DNA of 24,356 nt from CAZHFA01 sp964534945 (lineage in GTDB: Bacteria; Bdellovibrionota_C; UBA2361; CAKMMH01), in contig CAZHSB010000025.1 of assembly GCA_964534945.1 (NCBI GenBank), positions 1 to 24,356 of the forward strand, given 5' to 3'. This document shows positions 16,286 through 23,099 of this stretch, in pieces (the stretch's first letter is position 1; every line of letters begins with the position of its first letter). The translations under genes and the position numbers were made by a program. A model generated the notes under the pieces. That model was not told the DNA's origin. It saw nothing but the letters and a program-made list of their open reading frames with translations, and did no database searches.

Positions 16286-17206
16286 CTATTCTAGAAATCG
16301 TTTAAAATTCTTTTTCCACTCACCATCAGAAATACCTAAAAATTTTAGGGCATCTTCATGTTTTATATTCTTTGAAATCATATTTTTATATATTTCTAAA
16401 GTAGCGATTACTTTTCCCTTGGCCTCACCCTTTGCGATCCCCTCAATTAATCCTTTTTCTCGCCCTTCGGCAAGACCTTCTTCTCTTGCCTTTCTTAACC
16501 CTGTATTTGTCGTGTTTATCGTATCTCTATAAACTTTTAATGAATCTTCATATCCTGCCAAGTCTTTTTTCGATAGCGCAGCTAACTCTGCCACATCAAA
16601 TACCTTCGTAAAAATCTGATCTTGTAACGCTTTGGGCATTCTATCTAAATCTTGCAATTGACTTAATATAAACATCCACTTATCAAACCGCGTGTCTAGC
16701 TCTTTCAGTGTTTTCTTAAATTTTGGCATCTCTAAATATATGTACGTTATGCCATCATGAAATTTTCGCCCTCTCACAAAATCATATAACTCGGCCCTCG
16801 TTTCTAATATATCATCATCTTGAAATATAAAATCTAATATTCCTATCGTGTAGATCTTTGATAATTTATAATTAAAATCTTTCCCTCTTTTCCCTTGTTG
16901 TTGAATCGGAAAGCTCGAATAATAAATACTTCTATCTATAAAATAATCCTGTTCAGCCTTTTGCATCTCTATTATAAAGTATTCCCCTCTTTGATTCTTA
17001 CAATAAAGATCAAAAATCGGTCTTCTTTCCGTTTCTGTCCTTCCTAGTTGTTCTGGAGGCAGAAAATTAATTTCTGTTATCGGCATGTCATTTGGATCTA
17101 TCACTTGATTTAAAAAATCTATTAGCAAATCACTATTTGCTTCTTCTCCAAAAATCTTTTTAAATCCAAAATCTGTAAATGGGTTGATATATCTGCCATG
17201 TGGCAT
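16286..17206 (-). CDS. Rpn-family PD-(D/E)XK nuclease / putative transposase
   Basis: A 306-aa protein of the Rpn (YhgA-like, recombination-promoting nuclease) family, widely annotated as a PD-(D/E)XK nuclease family transposase. The N-terminal YINPFTDFGFKKIFG is the family signature. Nuclease residues appear as Asp66 in IFDLYCK and Glu80-Gln82 in FIIEMQ, the usual D...ExQ form. The C-terminal part has EG-repeats (GLAEGREKGLIEGIAKGE) typical of these proteins, then a short helical tail. It is full-length and intact. I start it at ATG 17206, preceded by CAGGAG at 8-base spacing and matching the usual N-terminus; ATG 17242 with GGGAG 10 bases before would add 12 residues. No terminal inverted repeats or target duplication are evident, so it is not a classical IS. 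Confidence 0.9.
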   Translation of the reverse strand: MPHGRYINPFTDFGFKKIFGEEANSDLLIDFLNQVIDPNDMPITEINFLPPEQLGRTETERRPIFDLYCKNQRGEYFIIEMQKAEQDYFIDRSIYYSSFPIQQQGKRGKDFNYKLSKIYTIGILDFIFQDDDILETRAELYDFVRGRKFHDGITYIYLEMPKFKKTLKELDTRFDKWMFILSQLQDLDRMPKALQDQIFTKVFDVAELAALSKKDLAGYEDSLKVYRDTINTTNTGLRKAREEGLAEGREKGLIEGIAKGEAKGKVIATLEIYKNMISKNIKHEDALKFLGISDGEWKKNFKRFLE

Positions 17207-17257
17207 AAAAATTTCTCCTGTAAAAAAATCAAAGCTAACCATTTTTAGTTATCTCCC

Positions 17258-17273
17258 TAATTATCGATAATTA
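17258..17273. promoter_or_regulatory. perfect 16-bp palindrome upstream of the Rpn gene
   Basis: TAATTATCGATAATTA is a perfect 16-bp palindrome, followed on the plus strand by a T run. It lies 51 bp before the preferred Rpn start and 15 bp before the alternative one. A related half, TCGATAA, recurs about 40 bp further right. It could be an operator for the Rpn gene; no gene on the left reads into it as a terminator. Confidence 0.35.
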
Positions 17274-17367
17274 TTTTTTTAAAGTTTCCTCTTTCGATAA
17301 CAACCCATTTATCACTCAAAAAAGAATACATTAATTCTTTCAATTTTTAAACTATTATTTATAAGGC

Positions 17368-17391
17368 TATTTTTGGGAAGGCACCTCCTTT
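17368..17391 (-). repeat. dispersed repeat, copy 1
   Basis: Read on the minus strand this contains AAAGGAGGTGCCT, then a short variable part and an A run. The same 13-base core followed by CC and an A run occurs on the plus strand at 24119-24141, in opposite orientation. Confidence 0.5.
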
Positions 17392-17403
17392 ATTTACCCT
17401 CCC

Positions 17404-17456
17404 GCGTTGAAAACGCCACACAACCCAGCCCGAGGTTGACTTTTCCCTTGGGAAAA
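17404..17456. repeat. pair of short hairpins in the gap before rlmE
   Basis: Two compact inverted repeats lie in a local G+C-richer patch: GCGTT-GAA-AACGC (17404-17416) and TTTTCCC-TT-GGGAAAA (17441-17456). They follow the dispersed repeat at 17368 and precede rlmE by about 50 bp. A TTGACT overlaps the second hairpin, but no matching -10 is convincing. They may be terminator-like or remnants of a mobile palindromic repeat. Confidence 0.4.
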
Positions 17457-17508
17457 ATGCATTGTTGCTTTATTTGTTTTTATCTTTAAAAAGTAATAGC
17501 ATTAAGGA

Positions 17509-18108
17509 ATGGCAAATTACGATAGAAAAGATGCATATTATATAAAAGCAAAGGCAGAAGGATATCGCTCACGAGCTTCTTATAAATTACTAGAAATAAA
17601 TGAAAAATTTAAAATTTTTCATCCAAATTCAAAAGTACTGGATCTTGGCGCTTGGCCTGGGGGTTGGCTTCAAGTGGCAAAAGAACTTTGTGGAAAAAGA
17701 GGATTTATTGCAGGAATAGACTTAGTAGAAATAGAACCTATTGAGGGAGTATATACAGTTTGTGGAGATGCTTGTGATGATGAAAAAATTCAAGATCTTT
17801 TAAATAAGGCAGGTTCAAAATTTGATATCGTGATGTCTGACATGTCGTCAAAGTTAACAGGAATAAAAGAAGCAGATCAGGCGGCAATTTCTGGGATTTT
17901 AGAGCTTGGGCTTTTTGTCGCACAAAAAACATTAAAAGATAAAGGAACTTTCATTGCAAAAGTTTTTAAGGGAGGACAAATTGATTCTGTCATTAAAGAA
18001 GCTAGAAAACTTTTTGGCACGATAAAGCGAACAGAACTAAAAGCTACTAGAAAAACTTCAAATGAATTTTATATAGTCTGTTTTGATTTTAAAGGAAATA
18101 ATATATAA
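17509..18108 (+). CDS. rlmE: 23S rRNA 2'-O-methyltransferase RlmE (FtsJ/RrmJ)
   Basis: A 199-aa SAM-dependent RNA methyltransferase that modifies U2552 (E. coli numbering) in the ribosomal A-loop. SAM motif I is LDLGAWPGGW (44-53), with Trp where E. coli has Ala. The catalytic K-D-K-E tetrad is complete: Lys26 in SYKLLE, Asp111 in VMSDMSS, Lys151 in IAKVFKGG and Glu186 in SNEFYIV. Length and motif order match the family. The start is odd: AAGGA directly abuts ATG 17509, and an in-frame TAA just upstream rules out a longer form, so ribosome placement may use a weaker purine run upstream. It opens the mla cluster at a distance of 63 bp. Confidence 0.95.
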   Translation: MANYDRKDAYYIKAKAEGYRSRASYKLLEINEKFKIFHPNSKVLDLGAWPGGWLQVAKELCGKRGFIAGIDLVEIEPIEGVYTVCGDACDDEKIQDLLNKAGSKFDIVMSDMSSKLTGIKEADQAAISGILELGLFVAQKTLKDKGTFIAKVFKGGQIDSVIKEARKLFGTIKRTELKATRKTSNEFYIVCFDFKGNNI

Positions 18109-18171
18109 TTACGCTGTATTCGTGTTTTCGATGTATGGTAGTTTTGATTTTTTATTTTTGGGATTTTTTCA

Positions 18172-18963
18172 TTGGATACTCTTTTTATATATATTGAAAA
18201 ATTAGGAAAATGCACAATTAAGTTACTAAAAAATTTTGGAGCATCTTGCGTTTTTATGTTTAAAAGTTGGTGGCAAGTTTTTAGACGCCCTTTTAGGCCA
18301 CACCTTGTAATGGTTCAAATTTTACAGATTGGCGTTAATTCAAGTTTAGTAATCGGATTAATTGGTTTTTTTACAGGCGCTGTTCTAGCAGTACAAGGGG
18401 AATATACGTTAAAACAATTTGGCGCAACAGCATTTACAGGCTCTGCCGTTGCTTTAAGTTTAATAAGAGAATTAGGACCTGTGCTTACAGCGCTTATGGT
18501 AATAGGAAGAGCTGGGTCTGCAATGACAGCAGAGCTTGGAATAATGAAAATCACAGAACAAATTGACGCATTAAAATCTATGGCTGTAGATCCAATAAAA
18601 TATTTAATATCTCCCAGATTATTAGCAGGTGTTATTTCAGTCCCACTTTTAACAATCCTCTTTGTAGTAATAGGAATTTTTGGTGGATATGTCGTAGGAG
18701 TTGGAATTCTTGGATTAAGCTCAGGAACATTCATAACGCAAATGCAATCATCTGTGAAGATGGTTGACCTTTATTCTGGATTAGTAAAATCAATTGTATT
18801 TGGATTTATTTTTAGTTGGGTAAGCGCATATAAAGGATTTACTTGCGGGTTTGGCGCTGTCGGCGTTAATAAGGCAACCACAAGAGCTGTTGTCACTGCA
18901 TCAGTTGCAATTTTAGTCGTCGATTATTTTTTAAGTAGTATTTTAACAAGAATTTTCTTGTAA
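18172..18963 (+). CDS. mlaE: phospholipid transport permease MlaE
   Basis: A 263-aa integral membrane protein of the MlaE/YrbE permease family, the inner-membrane channel of the Mla lipid transport system. It shows FKSWWQVFRRPF near the N-terminus (the elbow helix), QILQIGVNSSLVIGLIGFFTGAVLA split over the first core helix, then LIRELGPVLTALMVIGRAGSAMTAELG, the most conserved family stretch, and DALKSMAVDP. The start is TTG at 18172, with a weak GGGA 8 bases upstream; the first ATG would lie 28 codons in and remove the conserved N-terminal segment. It is followed after 31 bp by mlaF. The substrate direction (retrograde or anterograde) cannot be read from sequence. Confidence 0.93.
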   Translation: MDTLFIYIEKLGKCTIKLLKNFGASCVFMFKSWWQVFRRPFRPHLVMVQILQIGVNSSLVIGLIGFFTGAVLAVQGEYTLKQFGATAFTGSAVALSLIRELGPVLTALMVIGRAGSAMTAELGIMKITEQIDALKSMAVDPIKYLISPRLLAGVISVPLLTILFVVIGIFGGYVVGVGILGLSSGTFITQMQSSVKMVDLYSGLVKSIVFGFIFSWVSAYKGFTCGFGAVGVNKATTRAVVTASVAILVVDYFLSSILTRIFL

Positions 18964-18994
18964 AATTTAAAAATTTAAGTTTAAGGATCTTAAT

Positions 18995-19744
18995 TTGATT
19001 TCTATTAGGAATGTAACAAAAAGCTTTGGAAAGCAAGTTGTATTAAAAAATGTTTCATTAGAAATAAAGCACGGGGAAACTATTGCCGTTGTTGGACCAA
19101 GTGGTGTTGGAAAATCAGTGTTATTAAAGTTAATCACAGGAATTCTTACTCCCGACGAAGGTGAAATAATAATTTATGGCAAAAATATGACATCAGCAAA
19201 AACGGAAGCACAAAAAAATGAGATAAGAAATCATCTTGGTGTTCTTTTTCAATCTGCTGCCCTTTTTGATTCCTTAAATGTTTACGATAATGTTGCTTTC
19301 CCATTAAACGCTAGGACAAATCTTACACAAAGGCAGATTCATAAACGAGTGCTAAAAATTTTAAAAAATCTAAACATAGAAAAATATGCTCTAAAGAATC
19401 CAGGAGAAATTCCAATGGGAATTAGAAAACGTGCAGGAATGGCACGAGCATTAGTTACAGAACCAAAATTAATTTTATTTGATGAGCCAAATACAGGGCT
19501 AGATCCCCTTGTTGGGCAAGAGGTATACGATTTAATAAATGAATGCCATGAAAAATGGAATTTTACTGGAATTGTCATAAGTCATGAAATCCCAGAAGTA
19601 TTTCAAGTTTCAAATAGAGTGGCAATGTTATTAAATGGCGAAATTTTACAAGTGGGTACGCCTGAACAATTACTTCATTCAGACAATGAAGCTGTTAGGC
19701 AATTTTTAAATGGGAAAACAAATGGACCAATCAAAATCAACTAA
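18995..19744 (+). CDS. mlaF: phospholipid transport ATPase MlaF with an atypical signature motif
   Basis: A 249-aa ABC nucleotide-binding subunit that drives MlaE. Walker A is GPSGVGKS (34-41), the Q-loop lies in LFQSAALFDSLNV, Walker B is LILFDEP (159-165) with the catalytic Glu, the D-loop is TGLDP and the switch His is His197 in VISHEIP. The signature loop is unusual: where family members read xxSGGM-RKR, this protein has IPMGIRKR (139-146), so the ATP-contacting Ser and the first Gly are replaced by Pro and Met. The start is TTG with AAGGA 7 bases upstream. Its 3' end overlaps mlaD by 23-35 bp depending on the mlaD start. Confidence 0.93.
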   Translation: MISIRNVTKSFGKQVVLKNVSLEIKHGETIAVVGPSGVGKSVLLKLITGILTPDEGEIIIYGKNMTSAKTEAQKNEIRNHLGVLFQSAALFDSLNVYDNVAFPLNARTNLTQRQIHKRVLKILKNLNIEKYALKNPGEIPMGIRKRAGMARALVTEPKLILFDEPNTGLDPLVGQEVYDLINECHEKWNFTGIVISHEIPEVFQVSNRVAMLLNGEILQVGTPEQLLHSDNEAVRQFLNGKTNGPIKIN

Positions 19745-20231
19745 ACAAAAAACAAATAAAATTCCAAGAAGAAATTTTACAACTGAGTTTTGGGTTGGGC
19801 TTTTTATGCTTATATCTTTACTTGGGGCAGGATATCTTTCTTTAGGACTTGGCGGAATGGAATTAGGAACAACTAATTATTATAATATTTATGCTGAATT
19901 TGATAATATATCTGGACTAAATAAAGGCGCATCTGTAGAAATTGCTGGAGTTCCAATTGGTAGTGTAGAAAATGTTTCTCTTGATGATTCAACTGCTATT
20001 GTCAAGTTAAAAATAGATAAAGGAATTCAAATAAGGACCGATGATATTGCTACTATTAGGACCAAAGGAATCATTGGAGATAGATTTGTTAAGATTTCTC
20101 GTGGTGCATCACCAGATTTTGTAAAAGAAGGCGATACAATTTTTGAAACAGAATCAGTTGTTGACTTTGAAGATTTAATTGGAAAAATAATTCATTCTGT
20201 AACAGGTGATGACAAGAAAGATACTAAATAA
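19710..20231 (+). CDS. mlaD: MCE-domain lipid-binding protein MlaD
   Basis: A 173-aa membrane-anchored protein, close to E. coli MlaD (183 aa). It has a basic cytoplasmic N-terminus, one transmembrane helix about 28-50 (FWVGLFMLISLLGAGYLSL) and a single MCE domain about 55-140, with the typical FDNISGLNKGASVEIAGVPIG and later IGDRFVKIS. In the inner membrane such proteins form a hexameric ring that shuttles phospholipid between MlaFE and periplasmic MlaC. The acidic tail follows VDFEDLIGKI. Either ATG 19710 or ATG 19722 could be used; the second has GGGA six bases before it. Both overlap the end of mlaF, indicating coupled translation. Confidence 0.92.
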   Translation: MGKQMDQSKSTKQKTNKIPRRNFTTEFWVGLFMLISLLGAGYLSLGLGGMELGTTNYYNIYAEFDNISGLNKGASVEIAGVPIGSVENVSLDDSTAIVKLKIDKGIQIRTDDIATIRTKGIIGDRFVKISRGASPDFVKEGDTIFETESVVDFEDLIGKIIHSVTGDDKKDTK

Positions 20232-20260
20232 AAATTTTTAAATAATAAGGAGTGTTCACA

Positions 20261-20836
20261 ATGAAAAAAATTATGTTATTTGTTATGCTTTATTTTGTAC
20301 CTGCCGTTTGTTTTGCAGGCATGTCCCCTCTTGATACAGTAAAGGACACGGTTGATAAAATTATTATAGCTGTAGAAAAAAATCCTTCAGATAGTGAAAC
20401 TACTATTAGGAGAAATAATATAAGAAAAATTATTGAACCTGTATTTAATTTTAAAGAAATGGCAAAGATGTCTTTAGGAAATAATTGGTTAACAGCAAAG
20501 CCTGCAGAACAGGAAGAATATGTTGCATTATTTTCAGATTTACTTGCGACAACTTATTTAAAAAAAATCGATCAAATAAAAAAAGATACTGTAATTTTTA
20601 GAGGAACCCGAGAAAAAGATAATAAAGCGCTTGTCAAAACTGATATAAATTATAATGATGATCTGTTCCCTATCGTATACAAAATGAAAAAAGAAGAATC
20701 GGGGTGGAAAGTTTATGATGTTTCTATCGAAAACATCAGTCTTGTTGTAAATTACAGAAATGAATTTGCAGGCATTATAAGAAAAGATGGAGTAAGTGGA
20801 CTTATTGAGCAATTAAGGAAAAAAGTCATTAAATAA
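20261..20836 (+). CDS. mlaC: periplasmic phospholipid-binding protein MlaC
   Basis: A 191-aa secreted protein of the MlaC/Ttg2D family. A cleavable signal peptide ends near residue 19 (AVCFA), followed by the mature part with the family pattern: VKDTVDKII, IRKIIEPVFNFKEMAKMSLGNNW, then EQEEYVALFSDLLATTYLKKID, and the C-terminal YKMKKEESGWKVYDVSIENISLVVNYRNEF. MlaC carries phospholipid across the periplasm between MlaD and the outer membrane. I start it at ATG 20261, which has AAGGAG 8 bases upstream; a GTG at 20252 overlaps that site and is unlikely. No mlaA or mlaB is visible in the window. Confidence 0.93.
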   Translation: MKKIMLFVMLYFVPAVCFAGMSPLDTVKDTVDKIIIAVEKNPSDSETTIRRNNIRKIIEPVFNFKEMAKMSLGNNWLTAKPAEQEEYVALFSDLLATTYLKKIDQIKKDTVIFRGTREKDNKALVKTDINYNDDLFPIVYKMKKEESGWKVYDVSIENISLVVNYRNEFAGIIRKDGVSGLIEQLRKKVIK

Positions 20837-20844
20837 TCCTTAAA

Positions 20845-20876
20845 TTTTTACTACAAAATTTTTTTACTACAAAATT
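20845..20876 (+). repeat. perfect 16-bp tandem repeat immediately before pilD
   Basis: TTTTTACTACAAAATT occurs twice in direct, uninterrupted succession (20845-20860 and 20861-20876), ending two bases before the pilD ATG. It occupies the place of a Shine-Dalgarno sequence, and none is visible. A change in copy number would alter the mlaC-pilD spacing by 16 bp. Confidence 0.9.
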
Positions 20877-20878
20877 TT

Positions 20879-21760
20879 ATGATAAATTATTTTTCTTCTA
20901 CATTAAGTTTAGTCGGTGATAATATTTTGACGACAATTTTCGTTATCCTTTTTGGATTAGTTATTGGAAGTTTTTTATCAGTTTGCATTTATAGACTTCC
21001 AATAGGAAGATTCGATGCCGAAGATGAAGATGGCGATGCCATTCCTAGTGATAAAGAAAAATTATCACTTATGTATCCTAAAAGATCTTTTTGTCCGCAT
21101 TGTAAAAATCAATTAAAATGGTTTCATAATATTCCACTTTTTAGTTGGATTTTTCTTGGTGGAAAATGCGCTTTTTGTAAGGCAAAAATTCCTTTTAGAT
21201 ATCCTCTTGTAGAAATTTTAAGTGCATTAGTTGCTTTTTTATCTTTTAAGATTTATGGAATAACACTTGATGGTTTTATAATTTATGCTTTTTCAGCCTC
21301 GCTTATTGTAATGTCATTTATTGATATTGATTATTTTGTCTTACCAAATTTAATGACATATCCTTTGACGATTATTGGAGTTATTTTCGTTTTAGTTAAT
21401 AGTTTTTATCCAATATTAGGAAAGCCATTTTGTCAAAATCTTTTAGAATCTTTATATGGAATTTTTGGAGCATTATTTTTATATGCAGTGGCAAAAATTC
21501 ATTCTCTAATAAGAAAGAAAGAGGGATTGGGCTTTGGAGATATAAAATTATTATTTGTCGTAGGAATATTCTTTGGCTTGGAGGCTTCCTTTATAACTAT
21601 TTTTTTTGGCTCTTTAGTGGCAATGATTTGCACAATGATTATCTGGGAGATTAAGGAAAAATCTTTTTCAAGTTATCTTCCGTTTGGACCATATTTAAGT
21701 ATTGCTACACTTTGTTATTTATTTTATTTTTCTTTGTATTATTCAATTTTTCCAAATTAG
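20879..21760 (+). CDS. pilD: prepilin leader peptidase / N-methyltransferase PilD
   Basis: A 293-aa polytopic A24-family aspartic peptidase that cleaves type IV prepilin leaders and N-methylates the new N-terminus. The N-terminal helix ends GSFLSVCIYRLP (30-41), as in the family. The cytoplasmic methyltransferase domain has both zinc-type cysteine pairs, Cys72-Cys75 and Cys97-Cys100. The catalytic aspartates are in FIDIDYFVLPN (Asp149 or Asp151) and GLGFGD (Asp221). Compared with common PilD proteins it carries an acidic insertion about 46-60 (DAEDEDGDAIPSDKE). It follows mlaC by 42 bp and may be read from the same transcript. No ribosome-binding site is seen; a 16-bp tandem repeat occupies that position. 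With pilQ at 7228-9882 it points to functional type IV pili. Confidence 0.94.
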   Translation: MINYFSSTLSLVGDNILTTIFVILFGLVIGSFLSVCIYRLPIGRFDAEDEDGDAIPSDKEKLSLMYPKRSFCPHCKNQLKWFHNIPLFSWIFLGGKCAFCKAKIPFRYPLVEILSALVAFLSFKIYGITLDGFIIYAFSASLIVMSFIDIDYFVLPNLMTYPLTIIGVIFVLVNSFYPILGKPFCQNLLESLYGIFGALFLYAVAKIHSLIRKKEGLGFGDIKLLFVVGIFFGLEASFITIFFGSLVAMICTMIIWEIKEKSFSSYLPFGPYLSIATLCYLFYFSLYYSIFPN

Positions 21761-21768
21761 ATAAAATA

Positions 21769-21841
21769 CTAATAGTTTTTATGCCTGATATTTTTTAAAG
21801 AAAGGGCGGGAGAGAGAAAAGCTATTAGAAAAAATTTTTTT
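21769..21841 (+). terminator. long stem-loop with T run after pilD
   Basis: A 12-bp stem (21769-21780 with 21817-21828, one G-T wobble) encloses a 36-base loop and is followed by A6 and T7. It begins 9 bases after the pilD stop codon, as expected of a terminator of the rlmE-mla-pilD unit, but the loop is unusually long and G-rich. Its GGGCGGGA (21804-21811) can pair with TCCTGCCC (21856-21863), which would give a pseudoknot. Confidence 0.45.
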
Positions 21842-21905
21842 ACCAAACTTCTTTGTCCTGCCCACCCCCGATGACTTCTCCATGTCATCTTAAAATCACG
21901 GAATG

Positions 21906-22061
21906 TTAATCAGTAATGGGATCATCACTAATTCCATCAAAGAGGATAGCCATATCCTCCTCGGTGAGTTTGGGAAGAACGTCCGTCGCCCATTTTATCT
22001 CGTTCAGACCCAATTTTTCAATTTCGACCCCAAATTTCAATAGAAAGTCTATTGCTGACAT
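21906..22061 (-). CDS. small acidic 51-aa protein, unrecognised
   Basis: A 51-aa reading frame with a clear ribosome-binding site, AAAGGA, 8 bases before ATG. The product is acidic and looks structured: an amphipathic N-terminal helix (MSAIDFLLKFGVEIEKLG), a middle NEIKWATDVLPKL, then TEEDMAILFDGI and an acidic tail ending DPITD. There is no signal peptide or cysteine. Its codon choice is less AT-biased than that of its neighbours (GAG, CTC, CTG, ACG, GTC), which hints at different ancestry. A 6-bp hairpin lies just upstream of the ribosome-binding site. I do not recognise a family; a small regulatory, antitoxin-like or precursor peptide are all only guesses. Confidence 0.55.
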   Translation of the reverse strand: MSAIDFLLKFGVEIEKLGLNEIKWATDVLPKLTEEDMAILFDGISDDPITD

Positions 22062-22335
22062 TAAAACAATCCTTTCTTTGCAATCGAATGATTGCTTTCA
22101 AAAGACAGGTAAAGATAAAACCTGAGGCTCTTGCGATTCATTCACAAGAAAAAAACCTTGAGCTTTTCCCTCTACCCATAATGAATTTTATACAAAACGT
22201 CGTTTCAAAAAACGATTTTTCTATAAAAGCACAAACCAAAATTTCAAGCAAGATTATTTTTGATTTTTATTAGATTTTATTAATTTTAAAGAGCTTTAGA
22301 TGTCTAAAAGGCTAACTAATAAAGAAATAACAAAA

Positions 22336-23082
22336 TTACGGAAGAAAAAAGAATGGAGAGACAGCATACCATTTGCCATTTACTTTAACTCTTGTTTCAA
22401 AATGAAGGTGTGGACCTTCTGCCCTCCCCGTACTACCGACTAATCCTATTCGCTCTCCTGTTTCAACAGACTCTCCCAAATGCACCAAATTTCTATTATT
22501 ATGAGCATAAACTGTCATTATACCATCTCCTTTTATGACAATTGTATTTCCATAGCCTGACATTCTGTTTGAGCTATACACGACTCTTCCAGCATGACTT
22601 GCATAAATATTAGTATTTCTTGTAGCGGAGATATCAATTCCCTCATGAAAAGATTTCCATCGATATCCAAATTTCGAAGATATTTTTTTAAATTCTTTAA
22701 GTGGAAATTTAAGGGAATGCTTATACTTCAAAGAAGAATCTCCAAGGATTATTTTAAAACTTCTATTTTTAGAGTTAGATTTATTTTTATTAATTGGTAT
22801 TTTTACTAATGTACTTACCTTTAAATTTTTAATATTAATTGTTGAATTTTCTTTAATGATATCATTAACAGTTACATTATATTTTCTAGCTATACTAGAA
22901 AAAGTGTCTCCTTTTTTAACAGTGTATGTGATATATGGAGCTGTTGCATATGCATTAAGCACACAGAACAAACATAAAATTAAAAATAATATAAATATTT
23001 TTTTATCATTCATCTTCTTCATTTTACAAAAACAGCATTTCCTATCAAGGAATTTTTTAGCAAGACAATCTAAATAACTCAT
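22336..23082 (-). CDS. LysM and M23 (LytM) peptidase domain protein
   Basis: A murein hydrolase or hydrolase activator of up to 248 aa. From the longest start, a signal peptide covers about 21-47 (KIFILFLILCLFCVLNAYA), a LysM peptidoglycan-binding domain about 52-96 (YTVKKGDTFSSIARKYNVTV), and an M23 domain about 128-240. The zinc ligands of an active LytM enzyme are present: His146 and Asp150 in HEGID, and His227 in the HLHFE motif, with His194 in YAHN. It should cut peptide cross-links in the periplasm, unlike degenerate EnvC/NlpD-type activators. ATG 23082 is possible, but a minus-strand TATACT lies only 3 bases upstream of it, so translation from ATG 23022 or 23013, directly before the signal peptide, is more likely. 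Confidence 0.88.
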   Translation of the reverse strand: MSYLDCLAKKFLDRKCCFCKMKKMNDKKIFILFLILCLFCVLNAYATAPYITYTVKKGDTFSSIARKYNVTVNDIIKENSTINIKNLKVSTLVKIPINKNKSNSKNRSFKIILGDSSLKYKHSLKFPLKEFKKISSKFGYRWKSFHEGIDISATRNTNIYASHAGRVVYSSNRMSGYGNTIVIKGDGIMTVYAHNNRNLVHLGESVETGERIGLVGSTGRAEGPHLHFETRVKVNGKWYAVSPFFFLP

Positions 23083-23085
23083 GCT

Positions 23086-23093
23086 AGTATAAT
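23086..23093. promoter_or_regulatory. overlapping -10 elements between divergent start codons
   Basis: The 17 bp between ATG 23082 (minus) and ATG 23100 (plus) contain TATAAT on the plus strand (23088-23093) and TATACT on the minus strand (23086-23091), flanked by CTAG on both sides. The plus TATAAT is 6 bases before the J-protein ATG, so its transcript should start at or within a base or two of that ATG. No good -35 is seen for either direction. Confidence 0.5.
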
Positions 23094-23099
23094 CCTAGT

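Larger units (their letters stand above)
21761..22335. other. inverted-repeat-rich gap around a small gene
   Basis: This 575-bp gap holds the stem-loop after pilD, an inverted repeat GATGAC/GTCATC (21870-21889), the small minus-strand gene at 21906-22061, GCAATC-GAAT-GATTGC (22080-22095) just before that gene, and a TTGAAA-16 bp-TATAGA promoter-like pair on the minus strand near 22220-22250. Nothing else coding is convincing. G+C rises visibly between about 21800 and 22010 compared with the flanks. Confidence 0.5.

Noticed and set aside
16116..17508. Possible complete insertion sequence around the Rpn gene
   Set aside because: I found no matching terminal inverted repeats or target-site duplication on the two sides.
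18315..18734. 139-codon minus-strand frame opposite mlaE
   Set aside because: Composition is a shadow of the conserved MlaE reading frame; no ribosome-binding site or family.
22052..22273. Plus-strand frame of 73 codons (or 61 from ATG 22089) over the small-gene region
   Set aside because: No ribosome-binding site, no recognisable family and antisense overlap with the start of the better-supported minus-strand small gene.
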